A stretch of 64,000 nucleotides of DNA from an uncultured Gemmatimonadales bacterium (GCA_937919655.1 CALFPJ010000004.1:1-64000); one strand, 5' to 3'; counted from the first letter of the stretch, positions 27,921 through 37,233 are shown. Notes: generated by a model not told the origin, from the sequence alone. A program made the numbers and translations.

Positions 27921-28998
27921 GTGCCGCCCCTCGCGCCCGACAAGGTCGACGGAGCCCTGATCGCTGAAGCGCTGCGCGGAAGTTGGCGATCGACGCCTCC
28001 TGACGTCCAACTGACGGCAGGGCATCTCAAGCTGCTCAACGAGCGTCTTCAGGCTACTGGAGCTGGGGGCTTGGCCTGGTGGAGGATCCGGGACTCAGCC
28101 TTGGCGGACAGCCCGGCGGGGGTGTCGCTACGCGATGCGTTCCGAATTCAGTCGCTCCATGCGCGACTTCACGAGGAACGCATCTGTGTCGCGCTGGACG
28201 TTCTTGCGAGCGTGGGAGTCGAGCCCGCGATGATCAGGGGGTGGGTCGTTGCGCGTGGGTATCCGCAGGCGGGTTTGCGACCGTATGGGAACATTGACCT
28301 CCTCGTTGCGCCCGAGGAGCTCGATGCCGCCGCTGCGGCCCTGGCGCGCCACGCGGAGAACACGGACCGTCCGCTCAGGGTTGACCTTCACTCGGGCTTA
28401 CCGGGGAGGGAAGGACAGTGGGCCACGGTGATGGAGCGCTCAGAAACGGCGCACATCGGCGACCGAGCGTTCCGCGTCTTAGGCCCGGAGGACCATCTCG
28501 GACTCCTGTGTCGACATTTTCTCTCCCACGGAGCGTGGAGACCGTTGTGGCTGTGCGATATCGCGCTCATTTGCGAGTCGCTTCCCGGCGACTTCGACTG
28601 GACGTACCTGCAGGCATGGCCTCGCCGACAAGTTTAGGAAACACGAGTGGCGGTGCGGCCTCGCCCATGAAGTACTCGGGGCGTCCATCGAAGACACCCC
28701 GTGGCCCTTCAAGCACGACCGCCTTCCCCGATGGATCCCTGCCGCAACCCGGGCGGCGTGGTCACACGAGCACTACAGCACGACGACGAGTTTTGTGCTG
28801 GCGGAAGCCCGGATCAGAGTGATCCTGACCTCGCTGCGCTTGCGGTGGCCGAATCCGATTGAGGTGACGAGCCGGTGGCGTGCGCCCTATAATGGTGCGC
28901 CGAGACTGCCTCTTCAGTTGATAGACACGTGCGCCAGGGGGGGCAACGCACTTCCCGCAGCCCCCTCACAGCTGTGGCGCAGGATCACACGAAGTTGA
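27921..28998 (+). pseudogene. Nucleotidyltransferase-fold protein (PF14907-like), frameshifted
   Basis: The first frame (27921-28637) contains the family motif RPYGNIDLLVAPEEL, where the usual GDxD has become GNxD. After FDWTYLQ it runs into PRRQV-stop. One base later, the frame through 28998 continues HGLADKFRKHEWRCGLAHEV and a helical C-terminal third, giving a protein of about 358 residues, a normal size. Proteins of this family accompany HprK-like kinases in RiPP and capsule-type loci. With a frameshift and a changed catalytic Asp, activity is unlikely. The start is the GTG at 27921, six bases after the HprK remnant. Confidence 0.7.
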
Positions 28999-29350
28999 GA
29001 GTCTGATGACACTGGACGAGAATCTGATGCTCCAACGTGCCCACCGGCTCACCGTGAGTATGCGTGGGAGTGAGGAGTTGGAGGTCTTCGGCGTCGACAG
29101 ATGCGCCGAACGCCGCGTAGGGTCGAGTGATGACCGGCTCAGGTCGCCGCAGCGAGTAGGGCGAGCCGTCAGCGTAGGCGCCTTGGACCGTCGTCCACTT
29201 CACGTCAACGTTGGCTTCCGGCTCAAAGCCGATGATCGCTCGGTCTTGGATCTGGGTGCCGAACCCCGGAACGGGCTTCGGTGCCCCCCGGGGATCGACG
29301 CCCGCGGTGCTGATGCGGTCAAAGACGTTCCCTGGCATTCTGGTTTCCGA
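28985..29350 (-). pseudogene. Fragment of a di-haem oxidoreductase (DUF1111-type)
   Basis: About 120 residues on the minus strand contain VPGFGTQIQDRAIIGFEPEA and GAYADGSPYSLRRPEP, the central signature of the di-haem thiol-oxidoreductase/DUF1111 family of periplasmic c-type cytochromes. The CxxCH haem sites and both ends of a protein normally near 400-500 residues are missing; the last 40 residues do not look like the family. It is thus an internal relic. It overlaps the end of the nucleotidyltransferase pseudogene by 14 bases and lies just after the pteridine reductase-like gene on the same strand. Confidence 0.6.
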
Positions 29351-29351
29351 G

Positions 29352-30122
29352 TCAGCCGTCGGAGTTGGCCGCTCGGGGAGGGCCCGCCGGCCCCAGTAAG
29401 CGCCCACCGTCCACGACGAGGACCTGCCCGGTTACAAAATGCGCCCCGGCGAGGAAGAGCACCGCGTCGGCGACGTCTTTGGGGGACCCGACCCGCTTGA
29501 GTGGCGCGATATCGGCCAAAGCCTCCCAACGCTCCGTGTCCCAGTCATCTGGAGGCAGCACGGCGCCGGGCGCGATGGCGTTCACGCGGATGTGCGGCGC
29601 GAGGGCGCGGGCCTGAACGCGCGTAAGGTGCGCGAGCGCTGCTTTCGCCACCGAGTGCGCAGGATACTCTGTCCAGGGCTGGAAGGCCGACAGGTCGACG
29701 ATGTTGACTACCGCACCCTCTGTGGCCCTCAGGAGGTCCGCAGCAGCGCGGACCACCAGGTGCGGCGCGCGGACGTTCAGGGCCATTACGGCGTCCCAAG
29801 AGTCCGCATCTACATCGAGCAGGTCTCTGTTGTCGAAGCTCGCGGCCGAGTTGACGACGAGATCGAGGCGGCCGAATGCGGTGCGAGCCTCTGCGACGAT
29901 CGACTCCGCCCCCTCCGAGGTTCCGAGGTCCGCCCGCACCGTAAGGCACCTCCTGCCGAGGGCCTCGATTTCGGCGCGGAGCGTCTGTGCGGACTCCCCT
30001 GAAGATCGGAACACCGCCACCACGTCGTACCCGTTGCCGGCTAAGGCGAGGCTGATGGCTCGCCCCACGCGGACGGCACCTCCGGTCACCAAAGCGACAC
30101 GTTGCGAATTCTGCTCAGTCAT
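29352..30122 (-). CDS. SDR family protein, pteridine reductase (FolM)-like, with catalytic Tyr replaced by His
   Basis: 256 residues with the NADP-binding motif TGGAVRVGRAI, the TGxxxRxG form typical of pteridine reductases and FolM dihydromonapterin reductase, plus NSAASF and the C-terminal VDGG end. Family members reduce dihydropterins or dihydrofolate. The active-site YxxxK motif reads H-S-V-A-K (in EYPAHSVAKAAL), so His stands where catalytic Tyr is expected; one base (TAC to CAC) separates them. The enzyme may be inactive, altered or using another residue. A FolM role would link it to the pterin operon at 45-47 kb. The ATG at 30122 was preferred to the GTG at 30128. Confidence 0.75.
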   Translation of the reverse strand: MTEQNSQRVALVTGGAVRVGRAISLALAGNGYDVVAVFRSSGESAQTLRAEIEALGRRCLTVRADLGTSEGAESIVAEARTAFGRLDLVVNSAASFDNRDLLDVDADSWDAVMALNVRAPHLVVRAAADLLRATEGAVVNIVDLSAFQPWTEYPAHSVAKAALAHLTRVQARALAPHIRVNAIAPGAVLPPDDWDTERWEALADIAPLKRVGSPKDVADAVLFLAGAHFVTGQVLVVDGGRLLGPAGPPRAANSDG

Positions 30123-30195
30123 GCCCACACTGATAGCCCTTTCGGGGTACGCTGGACCAGACCCCAGCGCTCAAATGCCTTCTAAAGAGGTGCTC

Positions 30196-30906
30196 ATGTT
30201 GGATCTAACTGGCAAGGTCGCGATCGTCACCGGAAGCACCAAGGGGATCGGGCGTGCGGTAGCAGAACACATGCTCGCGGCTGGCGCTGCGGTGGTGGTG
30301 AGCTCACGCACGGAGGCCGAGGTGCACGAGGTTGCAGCCCAACTCGGTGACCGCGCTATGGGCATCGTCTGCGACGTCGCTGACCCCGATGCTTGCCAAC
30401 GACTGGTTGACGAGACCGTCGCCCGTTTTGGTCGAATCGATGTGCTGGTGAACAACGCCGGAGTCGGCATCTTCAAGCCACTGTCCGAAATGACGGTCAG
30501 CGAATGGCAACTGCAGGTGAATGTGAACCTAGGAGGCGTGTTTTATTGCTCCAAGGCCGCCCTGCCGCATCTGAGCGCCACGGAGGATGGCTTCATAGTG
30601 AACATCGCCTCACTTGCCAGTCGCAACCCGTTCCCGGGCGGGACCGGATACAACGCCAGCAAGTACGGGCTGCTCGGCATGACCGAGGCGATGATGCTGG
30701 ATGTTCGGTACGATGACGTCCGTGTAAGCATCGTCATGCCGGGTAGCGTAGACACCCACTTCAACGGGCGCGAGCAGCTTCCGGAACGGACCTGGCGTCT
30801 ACACGTGGACGATTGTGCTACCGCAGTGATGCAACTGCTGTCGTATCCAAAACAGGCCCACGTCAGCCGTGTCGAGATGCGCCCCGGTCAGCCCAAGAAA
30901 GGGTGA
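30196..30906 (+). CDS. SDR family oxidoreductase
   Basis: 236 residues with TGSTKGIGRAVAEHM for NAD(P) binding, NNAGVG, catalytic Ser region IASLASRN and YNASK, so all active-site residues are present. It resembles the FabG/3-ketoacyl reductase-like group, but the substrate is unknown. The ATG at 30196 has AGAGG upstream; the longer open frame from 29701 runs antisense to the neighbouring gene and is not coding. It is divergent from the FolM-like SDR with 73 bases between starts, which must contain both promoters. Confidence 0.88.
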   Translation: MLDLTGKVAIVTGSTKGIGRAVAEHMLAAGAAVVVSSRTEAEVHEVAAQLGDRAMGIVCDVADPDACQRLVDETVARFGRIDVLVNNAGVGIFKPLSEMTVSEWQLQVNVNLGGVFYCSKAALPHLSATEDGFIVNIASLASRNPFPGGTGYNASKYGLLGMTEAMMLDVRYDDVRVSIVMPGSVDTHFNGREQLPERTWRLHVDDCATAVMQLLSYPKQAHVSRVEMRPGQPKKG

Positions 30907-31022
30907 CGCACCGGCCCCCTTCACCCCTACCCGCGGTGGGGTAGATTTCGACAGCCGGCAGACCCGGATGGGCGAGCCGCTTCCCATCACGCAACCCCGA
31001 CCTTCCTGGAGACACGCCTCCC

Positions 31023-32408
31023 ATGGCTGACGGATATCGCATCGAGAAGGACTCGCTCGGCGAAATGCAGGTCCCTGAGGACGCCCTCTACGGCGCACAG
31101 ACCCAACGGGCCGTCGAGAACTTTCCCATTAGCGGCCAGCGGTTCGGGCGCCGATTCATCGAGGCGCTTGGGCTGATCAAGAGATCAGCAGCCGAAACCA
31201 ACGCTGAGCTAGGGCATGTCCAAGCGGACATCACCAGCGCGATCGTTGCCGCCGCGAATGAGGTTATGAGTGGCGAACACGACGACCAGTTCGTGCTCGA
31301 CATCTATCAGACCGGCTCAGGCACGTCCTCGAACATGAATGCCAACGAGGTTATCTCGCACCGGGCCACCGCGATCAGGGGTGATGCTGTCCATCCGAAT
31401 GATCACGTGAATTTCGGGCAGTCGTCCAACGACGTGATTCCGACTGCGATCCACATCGCTGCCCGTGTGGCGATTGATCACGAGCTGCTTCCAGGGCTCG
31501 AACATCTGCGTAAGGCCCTGGCCGACAAGGCCGAAGCCTTCGACGGAATTCTAAAGTCGGGTAGGACTCACCTTATGGACGCCACACCTGTGCGGCTTGG
31601 CCAGGAGTTCGCCGGTTATGCGATGCAGGTGACCAAAGGCATCGACCGGATTCGTCGCGCCGGGGCTGAACTCGAGGAGCTGGCCCTGGGAGGGACGGCA
31701 ACGGGTACGGGCATCAACACGCATGAGGCGTTCGCACCAAAGACGATCGCTCGGATCGCTGAGGCGACCGGGATCGCCTTCCGCGAGGCTGACGACCATT
31801 TCGAGGCCCAGGCGGCCAAAGACGCGGCTGTGAGCACCGCGGGTGCGCTGAATACGGTCGCGACCAGTCTGATGAAGATCGCGGACGACATCCGTTGGCT
31901 AGGGTCCGGTCCGACCTCGGGTATCCACGAGATCAATTTGCCCGCGATCCAACCGGGATCATCAATCATGCCGGGCAAGGTAAACCCGGTCATGTCTGAG
32001 GCGATGATGATGGTGTGTGCGCGCGTCATGGGGAATCACACGACGATCACGGTGGCAGGAAGCCGCGGTAACTTCGAACTGAATGTGATGATGCCGGTGC
32101 TCGCGCAGGCACTGCTCGAGTCGATCACGCTCTTATCTAACGTCGTGGTGGCGTTCGCTGACAAATGTGTTGTGGGTATCCAGGCCAACCCCGCTCGGGC
32201 TCAGGAACTGCTGGAAAAGAACCCTTCGATCGCTACGGCGCTCAACCCGTACATCGGCTACGACGCGGCTGCGGTCGTGGCTAAGGAGTCGGCGAAAAGA
32301 GGCGTTAGCGTTCGGCAGATCGTCCAGGAGCAGGGACTCCTCCCGGAGGACCAGATTGATGCCGCGCTGGACGTCCGAGGCATGACCGAGCCAGGGTTGC
32401 CCGACTGA
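31023..32408 (+). CDS. fumC: Fumarate hydratase class II
   Basis: 461 residues, the normal length for iron-independent fumarase, which interconverts fumarate and L-malate in the TCA cycle. The family signature GSSIMPGKVNPV is intact, together with TGSGTSSNMNANEV, SSNDVIPTA and the RTHLMDATPV motif. The gene is preceded by GGAGACACGCCTCCC before the ATG. It is followed by a hairpin shared with the convergent plug-domain gene. Confidence 0.96.
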   Translation: MADGYRIEKDSLGEMQVPEDALYGAQTQRAVENFPISGQRFGRRFIEALGLIKRSAAETNAELGHVQADITSAIVAAANEVMSGEHDDQFVLDIYQTGSGTSSNMNANEVISHRATAIRGDAVHPNDHVNFGQSSNDVIPTAIHIAARVAIDHELLPGLEHLRKALADKAEAFDGILKSGRTHLMDATPVRLGQEFAGYAMQVTKGIDRIRRAGAELEELALGGTATGTGINTHEAFAPKTIARIAEATGIAFREADDHFEAQAAKDAAVSTAGALNTVATSLMKIADDIRWLGSGPTSGIHEINLPAIQPGSSIMPGKVNPVMSEAMMMVCARVMGNHTTITVAGSRGNFELNVMMPVLAQALLESITLLSNVVVAFADKCVVGIQANPARAQELLEKNPSIATALNPYIGYDAAAVVAKESAKRGVSVRQIVQEQGLLPEDQIDAALDVRGMTEPGLPD

Positions 32409-32447
32409 GCGCCGCCCCGCGCGCCGGGGGCAAGTCCAGGTGTGAAA

Positions 32448-32479
32448 AGAGGTCGGCCCGCCTTGGCGGACCGACCTCT
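32448..32479 (-). terminator. Intrinsic terminator between convergent genes
   Basis: The arms 32448-32462 and 32465-32479 form a 15-bp stem with one mismatch and a TT tip. On the minus strand the stem runs into TTTTCACA, so it best terminates the plug-domain gene at 32507; on the plus strand it may also help end fumC. Confidence 0.72.
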
Positions 32480-32506
32480 GCCCATAGCGTTCCATGGGGT
32501 GGCGCG

Positions 32507-33286
32507 TCAGAAAAGGATCGCGACGGGTTGAAGACGTGTTCTTGCAGCGCGTGTCATGAATTGGTTGGTGTAGGCGCGGATGTGGCGGCCGGACCCGAAG
32601 ACTTCCACCAACTGCAGTTCGTGCGGAGCCAGCGCGTCTAGGTAGTCCAGACCCGCAAGCACCCGCACTTCGTCGACGAAGACTGCGGGCTCAACACTGC
32701 GTCCACGGAACCGGAAGCAGGTGTTGCCCCGCGTCGCGTCACCGCAACGGTCGCGCGAAGTGCCCACACGGAGAGCCACGAAGTCGACGACGTTGGTCTG
32801 AGGGCTGGTGGCCAGGTCAGCCCGGTCGTAAGCGACCACGCTCTGCGCAGTGCGGTTCCTTCTTGACCGGAAACGATCCGTGACAACCTGCAATCCTTCG
32901 AGCAGGAGTGGTTGAGGATTGACCCGGAGTGCTAACGGACCGTCGGGCGCTACTTCGCCGGTCCAGACCAAGGTTTCGTAACCCAACTGCTCCACGGTAA
33001 TTGCATAGGCCCCTGCGCTCACATCGGGGAGCCGAAAGCGACCCTTGTCGTCCGTGATCGACCCCCATTCGGCGCCTTCGAGCGACACCCAGGCGCCAAC
33101 GAGGACGCCACCGCTCACATCGTCAACGACGGTACCGACAAGATCGAAGTTGTCCGTCTGTGGCTCTTGGCTGAGGGCATCGCTGGCCAAGAGTGCGATC
33201 GCGATCACGGCCATCAGCAGACACATCGCCGCACACCAGGTGCCCACCTTTCCCCGCAACCGCAGTTCGTTTCTTGCGAAGATCAT
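32507..33286 (-). CDS. Exported carboxypeptidase-regulatory-like plus plug-domain protein
   Basis: 259 residues. An N-terminal signal or anchor helix (about 15-36, ending before SQEPQTD) is followed by a CarboxypepD_reg-like beta-sandwich (VGTVVDDVSGGVLVGAWV...ITDDKGRF, about 48-125). A TonB plug-like segment (about 145-240, CFRFRGRSVEPAVFVDEVRV) comes next. There is no beta-barrel, so it is not a complete TonB-dependent receptor. Short proteins with this layout are frequent in Gemmatimonadota-like genomes and presumably sit at the outer membrane. The function is unknown. Confidence 0.72.
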   Translation of the reverse strand: MIFARNELRLRGKVGTWCAAMCLLMAVIAIALLASDALSQEPQTDNFDLVGTVVDDVSGGVLVGAWVSLEGAEWGSITDDKGRFRLPDVSAGAYAITVEQLGYETLVWTGEVAPDGPLALRVNPQPLLLEGLQVVTDRFRSRRNRTAQSVVAYDRADLATSPQTNVVDFVALRVGTSRDRCGDATRGNTCFRFRGRSVEPAVFVDEVRVLAGLDYLDALAPHELQLVEVFGSGRHIRAYTNQFMTRAARTRLQPVAILF

Positions 33287-33678
33287 TTTCCCGTCCTCCC
33301 CTGTGACTCGCCCGGCCCTCTGCCGTGTGGCATAGGGATAGGCAAACGGCGTGCCGAGAGCCGGGAATCTGCGGCAGGAGACTCCGTCCTTGCTCCTAAG
33401 TGCCTGAGGCGCGGAATTTTATGGCGGCACCGCGACGACGTGGGCTTGCGGCGGATAGGCGTGTTCGGGCCTACGGAATGTCCGAAAAAGGGGACGCTGC
33501 GACCCCTGTCCGCCGAAACGGCAGGGCCGGGGGGAAATGCAAATGACGGCAGGTGCAAGCACCTGCCGCCATTCTTAGCACGCCCCCCCCAGGGCGTGAG
33601 GCCTCGCCCCTATCGGGCGTAGGCACATCGCAGCGGATCGCGGTCAGCGGTGGCCACAGATCCGCATATCTGGTCTGG
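33287..33678. other. Intergenic region with a perfect hairpin
   Basis: No supported gene is seen in these 392 bases; frames present are short and unlike proteins. GGCAGGTGC (33548-33556) and GCACCTGCC (33559-33567) form a perfect 9-bp palindrome around AA, followed on the plus strand by a C-rich stretch and not by a T-tract. It may end transcription from the minus-strand gene upstream at 33679. The region must also hold the promoter of the plug-domain gene, which I cannot place. Confidence 0.5.
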
Positions 33679-34122
33679 TTAGACGCTCACCAGTCCGTCC
33701 AGGCGCAGCAAAATTCCTTCGGGGATCTCGGTGACCGAGACGCCACCGAGTGGAATCACACGAGTGTAGTCGCCGTCGAGATAGATCGGGTAGGCCCAGT
33801 GTTCGAACTGGACAACCTGAATCAACTCGGCCTGGCCCGGGGTTGCCGGTGATGGTGCAGATTCGGTGATTGCGCGCCAGACCCTGTGCATCAGCGCCAT
33901 TCGCTCAGCAACCGAATCGGCCCAGGTGGCCATTCGCATGCGTTTGCGTTCGGCGATGGTTAGCGCTCGGACGATCCTGCGGTGGCCACGAAAACTGTGG
34001 GACAGCAGGAACGAGAGCGCTTCCGTTTCGGGAAGCGGCTCAACAGTTTGGTCGTAAGAACCGGGCGTGCGGACCCGGCGCTGGTCTTGCAGATTGATGT
34101 ATCCGTCGGCGGAGATACGCAT
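33679..34122 (-). CDS. Hypothetical protein
   Basis: 147 residues, no signal peptide or membrane segment. The N-terminal 20 residues are beta-like (MRISADGYINLQDQRRV), the middle 40-95 is helical and Arg-rich (RGHRRIVRALTIAERKRMRM), and the C-terminus is beta-like, ending with EGILLRLDGLVSV. No family is recognised. It is monocistronic by position and divergent from nfo across 231 bases. Confidence 0.55.
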   Translation of the reverse strand: MRISADGYINLQDQRRVRTPGSYDQTVEPLPETEALSFLLSHSFRGHRRIVRALTIAERKRMRMATWADSVAERMALMHRVWRAITESAPSPATPGQAELIQVVQFEHWAYPIYLDGDYTRVIPLGGVSVTEIPEGILLRLDGLVSV

Positions 34123-34353
34123 CAGAGGTATCCTTCCTTCGTCGTCCGTGCACCTATTTGGGGGTGCGTGGCCTCAGATATAACAAGTCTCGTGCCGCGC
34201 CTGACTCAGTACAGGCTGAGTAGGACTGCGTGACGTATGTAGTTGTCAATAAAGGCGTTACGTGTTCTTAGTCGATTGTGAGGAGTTGATTGGGTTAAGG
34301 TTGGAGTAGGGCTCCCGTTCCCCTTTAGGAAAAAATTGCAGACTTTTGGAGCC

Positions 34354-35226
34354 ATGACGATACAAAGTGCAAGTCCGGACGAACTCGGAGCGCACGTCTC
34401 GGCCGCGGGTGGCGTTGAGAAGGCCCCGGCCCGCGCCGCGGCGCTTGGGGCGGCGAGTCTTCAGCTCTTCACCAAACAACCGAGCCGGTGGGTAGAGCCG
34501 AAAATCTCTGCGGAGACCGCGGCAGCATTCAAAGCCGAGCGGGAGATACATGGGGTCCGGGTTGCTGGAGCTCACGACTCTTACCTGATCAATCTCTCCA
34601 CGCCCGATCCGAAGTTGTGGCGTATGTCGCAGCGTTGCTTCCAGGGCGAGCTCGAGCGGTGTTGCAGTCTTGGGCTGGACTTCATGGTGACCCACCCCGG
34701 CAACGCGACCGACGGAGAGACGCAGGCGGGACTCGTGCGGAACGCCAAGGGTGTGACCGAGTCGTTGGAAGCGGTCGAGGGGCCGACCCGCGTGTTACTC
34801 GAACTGACCGCAGGTTCGGGCACCAGCGTCGGTGCCACGTTCGAGAACCTCCGCACCATCATCGACCACATCCCAGAGGCACTCCAACACCGAGTGGGTG
34901 TGTGTTTCGACACCTGCCATGCCTTCTCTGCGGGATATGACCTGGTGGGAGACTATGATGGCGTTTGGGCGTCGTTCGGGGAGGTCTTGGGCTTCGAGAG
35001 GTTGGGGCTGATCCACCTGAACGACTCCAAACACCCGTTCGGCTCGCGCAAGGACCGCCACGAGACGATTGGCGAGGGTACGCTCGGGGTCGAGCCGTTT
35101 CGCAGGCTGATGCTCGACGAAAGGCTACGCGATGTCCCTAAGGTGCTCGAGACTCCGAAGGGGGACGACGAGGTGGCGTCCGATGTGGCCAATCTAGACC
35201 TGCTGCGAAGCTTTCGAGCCCTCTAG
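34354..35226 (+). CDS. nfo: Deoxyribonuclease IV (endonuclease IV, AP endonuclease)
   Basis: 290 residues. It opens with LGAHVSAAGGVEKAP and contains LLELTAGSG, the CFDTCHAFSAGYD motif and HLNDSKHPFGSRKDRHETIGEG, which together provide the three-zinc site of endonuclease IV. It incises DNA at abasic sites in base-excision repair. The ATG at 34354 has GGAG six bases upstream. Its stop overlaps by four bases the stop of the convergent metal permease gene. Confidence 0.95.
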   Translation: MTIQSASPDELGAHVSAAGGVEKAPARAAALGAASLQLFTKQPSRWVEPKISAETAAAFKAEREIHGVRVAGAHDSYLINLSTPDPKLWRMSQRCFQGELERCCSLGLDFMVTHPGNATDGETQAGLVRNAKGVTESLEAVEGPTRVLLELTAGSGTSVGATFENLRTIIDHIPEALQHRVGVCFDTCHAFSAGYDLVGDYDGVWASFGEVLGFERLGLIHLNDSKHPFGSRKDRHETIGEGTLGVEPFRRLMLDERLRDVPKVLETPKGDDEVASDVANLDLLRSFRAL

Positions 35227-36092
35227 GGTGCCTCAGTGTTGGCCTCGACCAGGCCATTCACCAGGATTTTCCCCCGAGCTTTGAAGCCCAGCAGTGGCCG
35301 CAGTGCTGCGGCCACAACCAGTACGATCCCGAAGAACACCACCATGAGTGGGCCGGTTGGGAGGTCGAGATAAAACGACGTGCCCACGCCACCGACGATG
35401 GCCACGACCCCCATACCCCAGGCGATGAGTAGCGCGGCTCCGAAATGGCTGGTGTACAGGAAAGCGATCACGGCCGGAATCACCAGCGCGCTGAAGACCA
35501 TCAAGACCCCGGCCACCTCGACGGAAAAGGCGATAACCACCCCGAACGTCATATAAAACAGGAAATCCCAGAGGCGGATGTTCCCGGCCTTCTCAGGGGC
35601 GAATGTGACCGCGAGAAACTGCTTGCGGAGGGCGAAATGGACCGCTCCGATCACCGCATAGACCGTGGTCATTTTGGCGATGGTCGGCCAGTCGATCCAG
35701 ATGAGCGTCCCGGTCAACGTCTCGCTGATATGTTCTGCGCCATCTGCCGTGAGCCCGGCCAGCAAGATGACCGCCGCCGACGACACGACATAGGTAATGC
35801 CGATGATCGCCTCTTGGGGCACCACGGACTCTTCCATTCGCGTGAAGGAGAAGACCAATGCACCCAGCAGCGTGAAGCCGAGCGCGAATGCAAGCGACGC
35901 GGTTGAGCCGGGCTCAATGCCAGCGAGAAGTGCTACCGTGGTACCGAGGGCGGCGATCTGAGCGAAGGCCAGGTCGACGAAGATGACCCCTCGTCCAATG
36001 ACATGAAGACCTAGGTACGCATGGATCGAGAGGATCACCAGTCCCGCGACAATGGGCGGGATCATGAAGCCGATCGTATCTGAATCGAACAT
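35223..36092 (-). CDS. Metal ABC transporter permease (ZnuB/MntB family)
   Basis: 289 residues with eight or nine membrane segments. The start (FMIPPIVAGLVILSIHAYLGLHVIGRGVIFVDLAFAQ) and the EVAGVLMVFSALVIPA helix are typical of ABC-3 zinc/manganese permeases. It is the last gene of a four-gene minus-strand cluster with a metal-binding protein, an outer-membrane barrel and a small His-containing protein. No ATP-binding subunit is encoded in the cluster; only 51 bases separate this gene from the substrate-binding gene. The ATPase must be supplied from elsewhere or has been lost. Confidence 0.88.
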   Translation of the reverse strand: MFDSDTIGFMIPPIVAGLVILSIHAYLGLHVIGRGVIFVDLAFAQIAALGTTVALLAGIEPGSTASLAFALGFTLLGALVFSFTRMEESVVPQEAIIGITYVVSSAAVILLAGLTADGAEHISETLTGTLIWIDWPTIAKMTTVYAVIGAVHFALRKQFLAVTFAPEKAGNIRLWDFLFYMTFGVVIAFSVEVAGVLMVFSALVIPAVIAFLYTSHFGAALLIAWGMGVVAIVGGVGTSFYLDLPTGPLMVVFFGIVLVVAAALRPLLGFKARGKILVNGLVEANTEAP

Positions 36093-36143
36093 GTGGCTTT
36101 TGCTCAGTGCGAGGTGGGCTAGTGACCTGTCCGAGACAGGAGA

Positions 36144-37184
36144 CTAGTGGGCTCTAAATGCTGCGGCGAGTTCATTCACCCACGTATCGACCAGAGTGAA
36201 GTAGTCGTCGACCCCGGCGCGGGCGCCAGGAGACATCGGGACCTGCACGAGCGTGGCCCCTCCGCGGCGCGCGACGGACTCCACCTTGTCTCGATCAAAG
36301 TACGAAGCCGCAAACAGAACGTTCAAGTGATCGCTCTGCATGCGGGCAATGAGTTCGGCCACGTGTCCGGGTGTAGGCGCGATCCCCGGCTTGGCTTCGA
36401 CATAGTCCGCACATTTTACGTCGAACCGGTCTTCGAAATACGCCCAATTCTTGTGGTAGCAGATCATCTGCTGATTGCGGAATGGTTCTGCTGTAGCCAT
36501 CCAGCCACCCAGCGACTTGATGAGTGGTTCATTCTCGAATTCCTGCGTGTCGAGAAACCCGTAGAGGGTGTGGTTGAGCGCGAGATCTTCCAGCGTCTCT
36601 CCACCCAGAAGTGCGACCAGTCGGGCGCCGAATAACTTCTCGTACATACGGCTGGTCAGGCGGGCGAGACCGGCATCGAAGATCGCTGCCCGCTCTGGGG
36701 CGACCCGCTTGAGCCCCACCGTGATGTTACGCGCGACCTGCAGCGTGCGAAGCGGGTCTGTAGTCACATGAGGATTGCCGAAGATGTGGACGTCCCCTCC
36801 GCTACGGCTCGTAGATACTGGAATGTCGAGAAGCTCAATGCCGGTATAGGCCGTGACATAGCCCTTACCGCCTTCGATCACGTCTTTGTTACCAGCCCGG
36901 TCCAGCAACGTCGGGACCCACCCCTCTAGGTCCAGTCCGGTCGTAACGAACACGTCCGCGCGCCTGAGGTCGAGCGCGAAACTCGGCTTAGGGCGCACAA
37001 AATGGGCATCCTCGTTCGGGTTTGCGATTGAGGATACCTCCACTTCGTTCCCGCCGATCTCGCGAACCAGTTCCGCATAAACGGGAAGGGTTGCGACGAC
37101 ACGCAGCGGTGCCCGATCCGGATGGGGGACTTCACTGGCGGCCGCTCCTAGAAGCAGTGCGCTGATGAGGGCAGTCTTCAACAT
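36144..37184 (-). CDS. Periplasmic metal-binding protein of a Zn/Mn ABC transporter
   Basis: 346 residues with a signal peptide (MLKTALISALLLGAAAS). The ZnuA-type cluster A-I fold is indicated by VVATLPVYAELVREIGG, the first His motif NEDAHFVRPKPS, HIFGNPHVTTDP in the middle, and YHKNWAYFEDRF. These His residues usually bind Zn or Mn. It delivers the metal to the permease gene that follows 51 bases downstream. Regulation by a Zur- or Fur-like repressor is likely from the gene content, but no operator was identified. Confidence 0.88.
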   Translation of the reverse strand: MLKTALISALLLGAAASEVPHPDRAPLRVVATLPVYAELVREIGGNEVEVSSIANPNEDAHFVRPKPSFALDLRRADVFVTTGLDLEGWVPTLLDRAGNKDVIEGGKGYVTAYTGIELLDIPVSTSRSGGDVHIFGNPHVTTDPLRTLQVARNITVGLKRVAPERAAIFDAGLARLTSRMYEKLFGARLVALLGGETLEDLALNHTLYGFLDTQEFENEPLIKSLGGWMATAEPFRNQQMICYHKNWAYFEDRFDVKCADYVEAKPGIAPTPGHVAELIARMQSDHLNVLFAASYFDRDKVESVARRGGATLVQVPMSPGARAGVDDYFTLVDTWVNELAAAFRAH

Positions 37185-37233
37185 GTAGGTCTCCGTGGGG
37201 GTGCCTCGGCGGTGAGGGCCGCCGTGACCTCCG

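Noticed and set aside
29701-30195. Long 5' extension of the plus-strand SDR
   Set aside because: It runs antisense to the FolM-like SDR and has no domain character; the ATG at 30196 has a ribosome-binding site.
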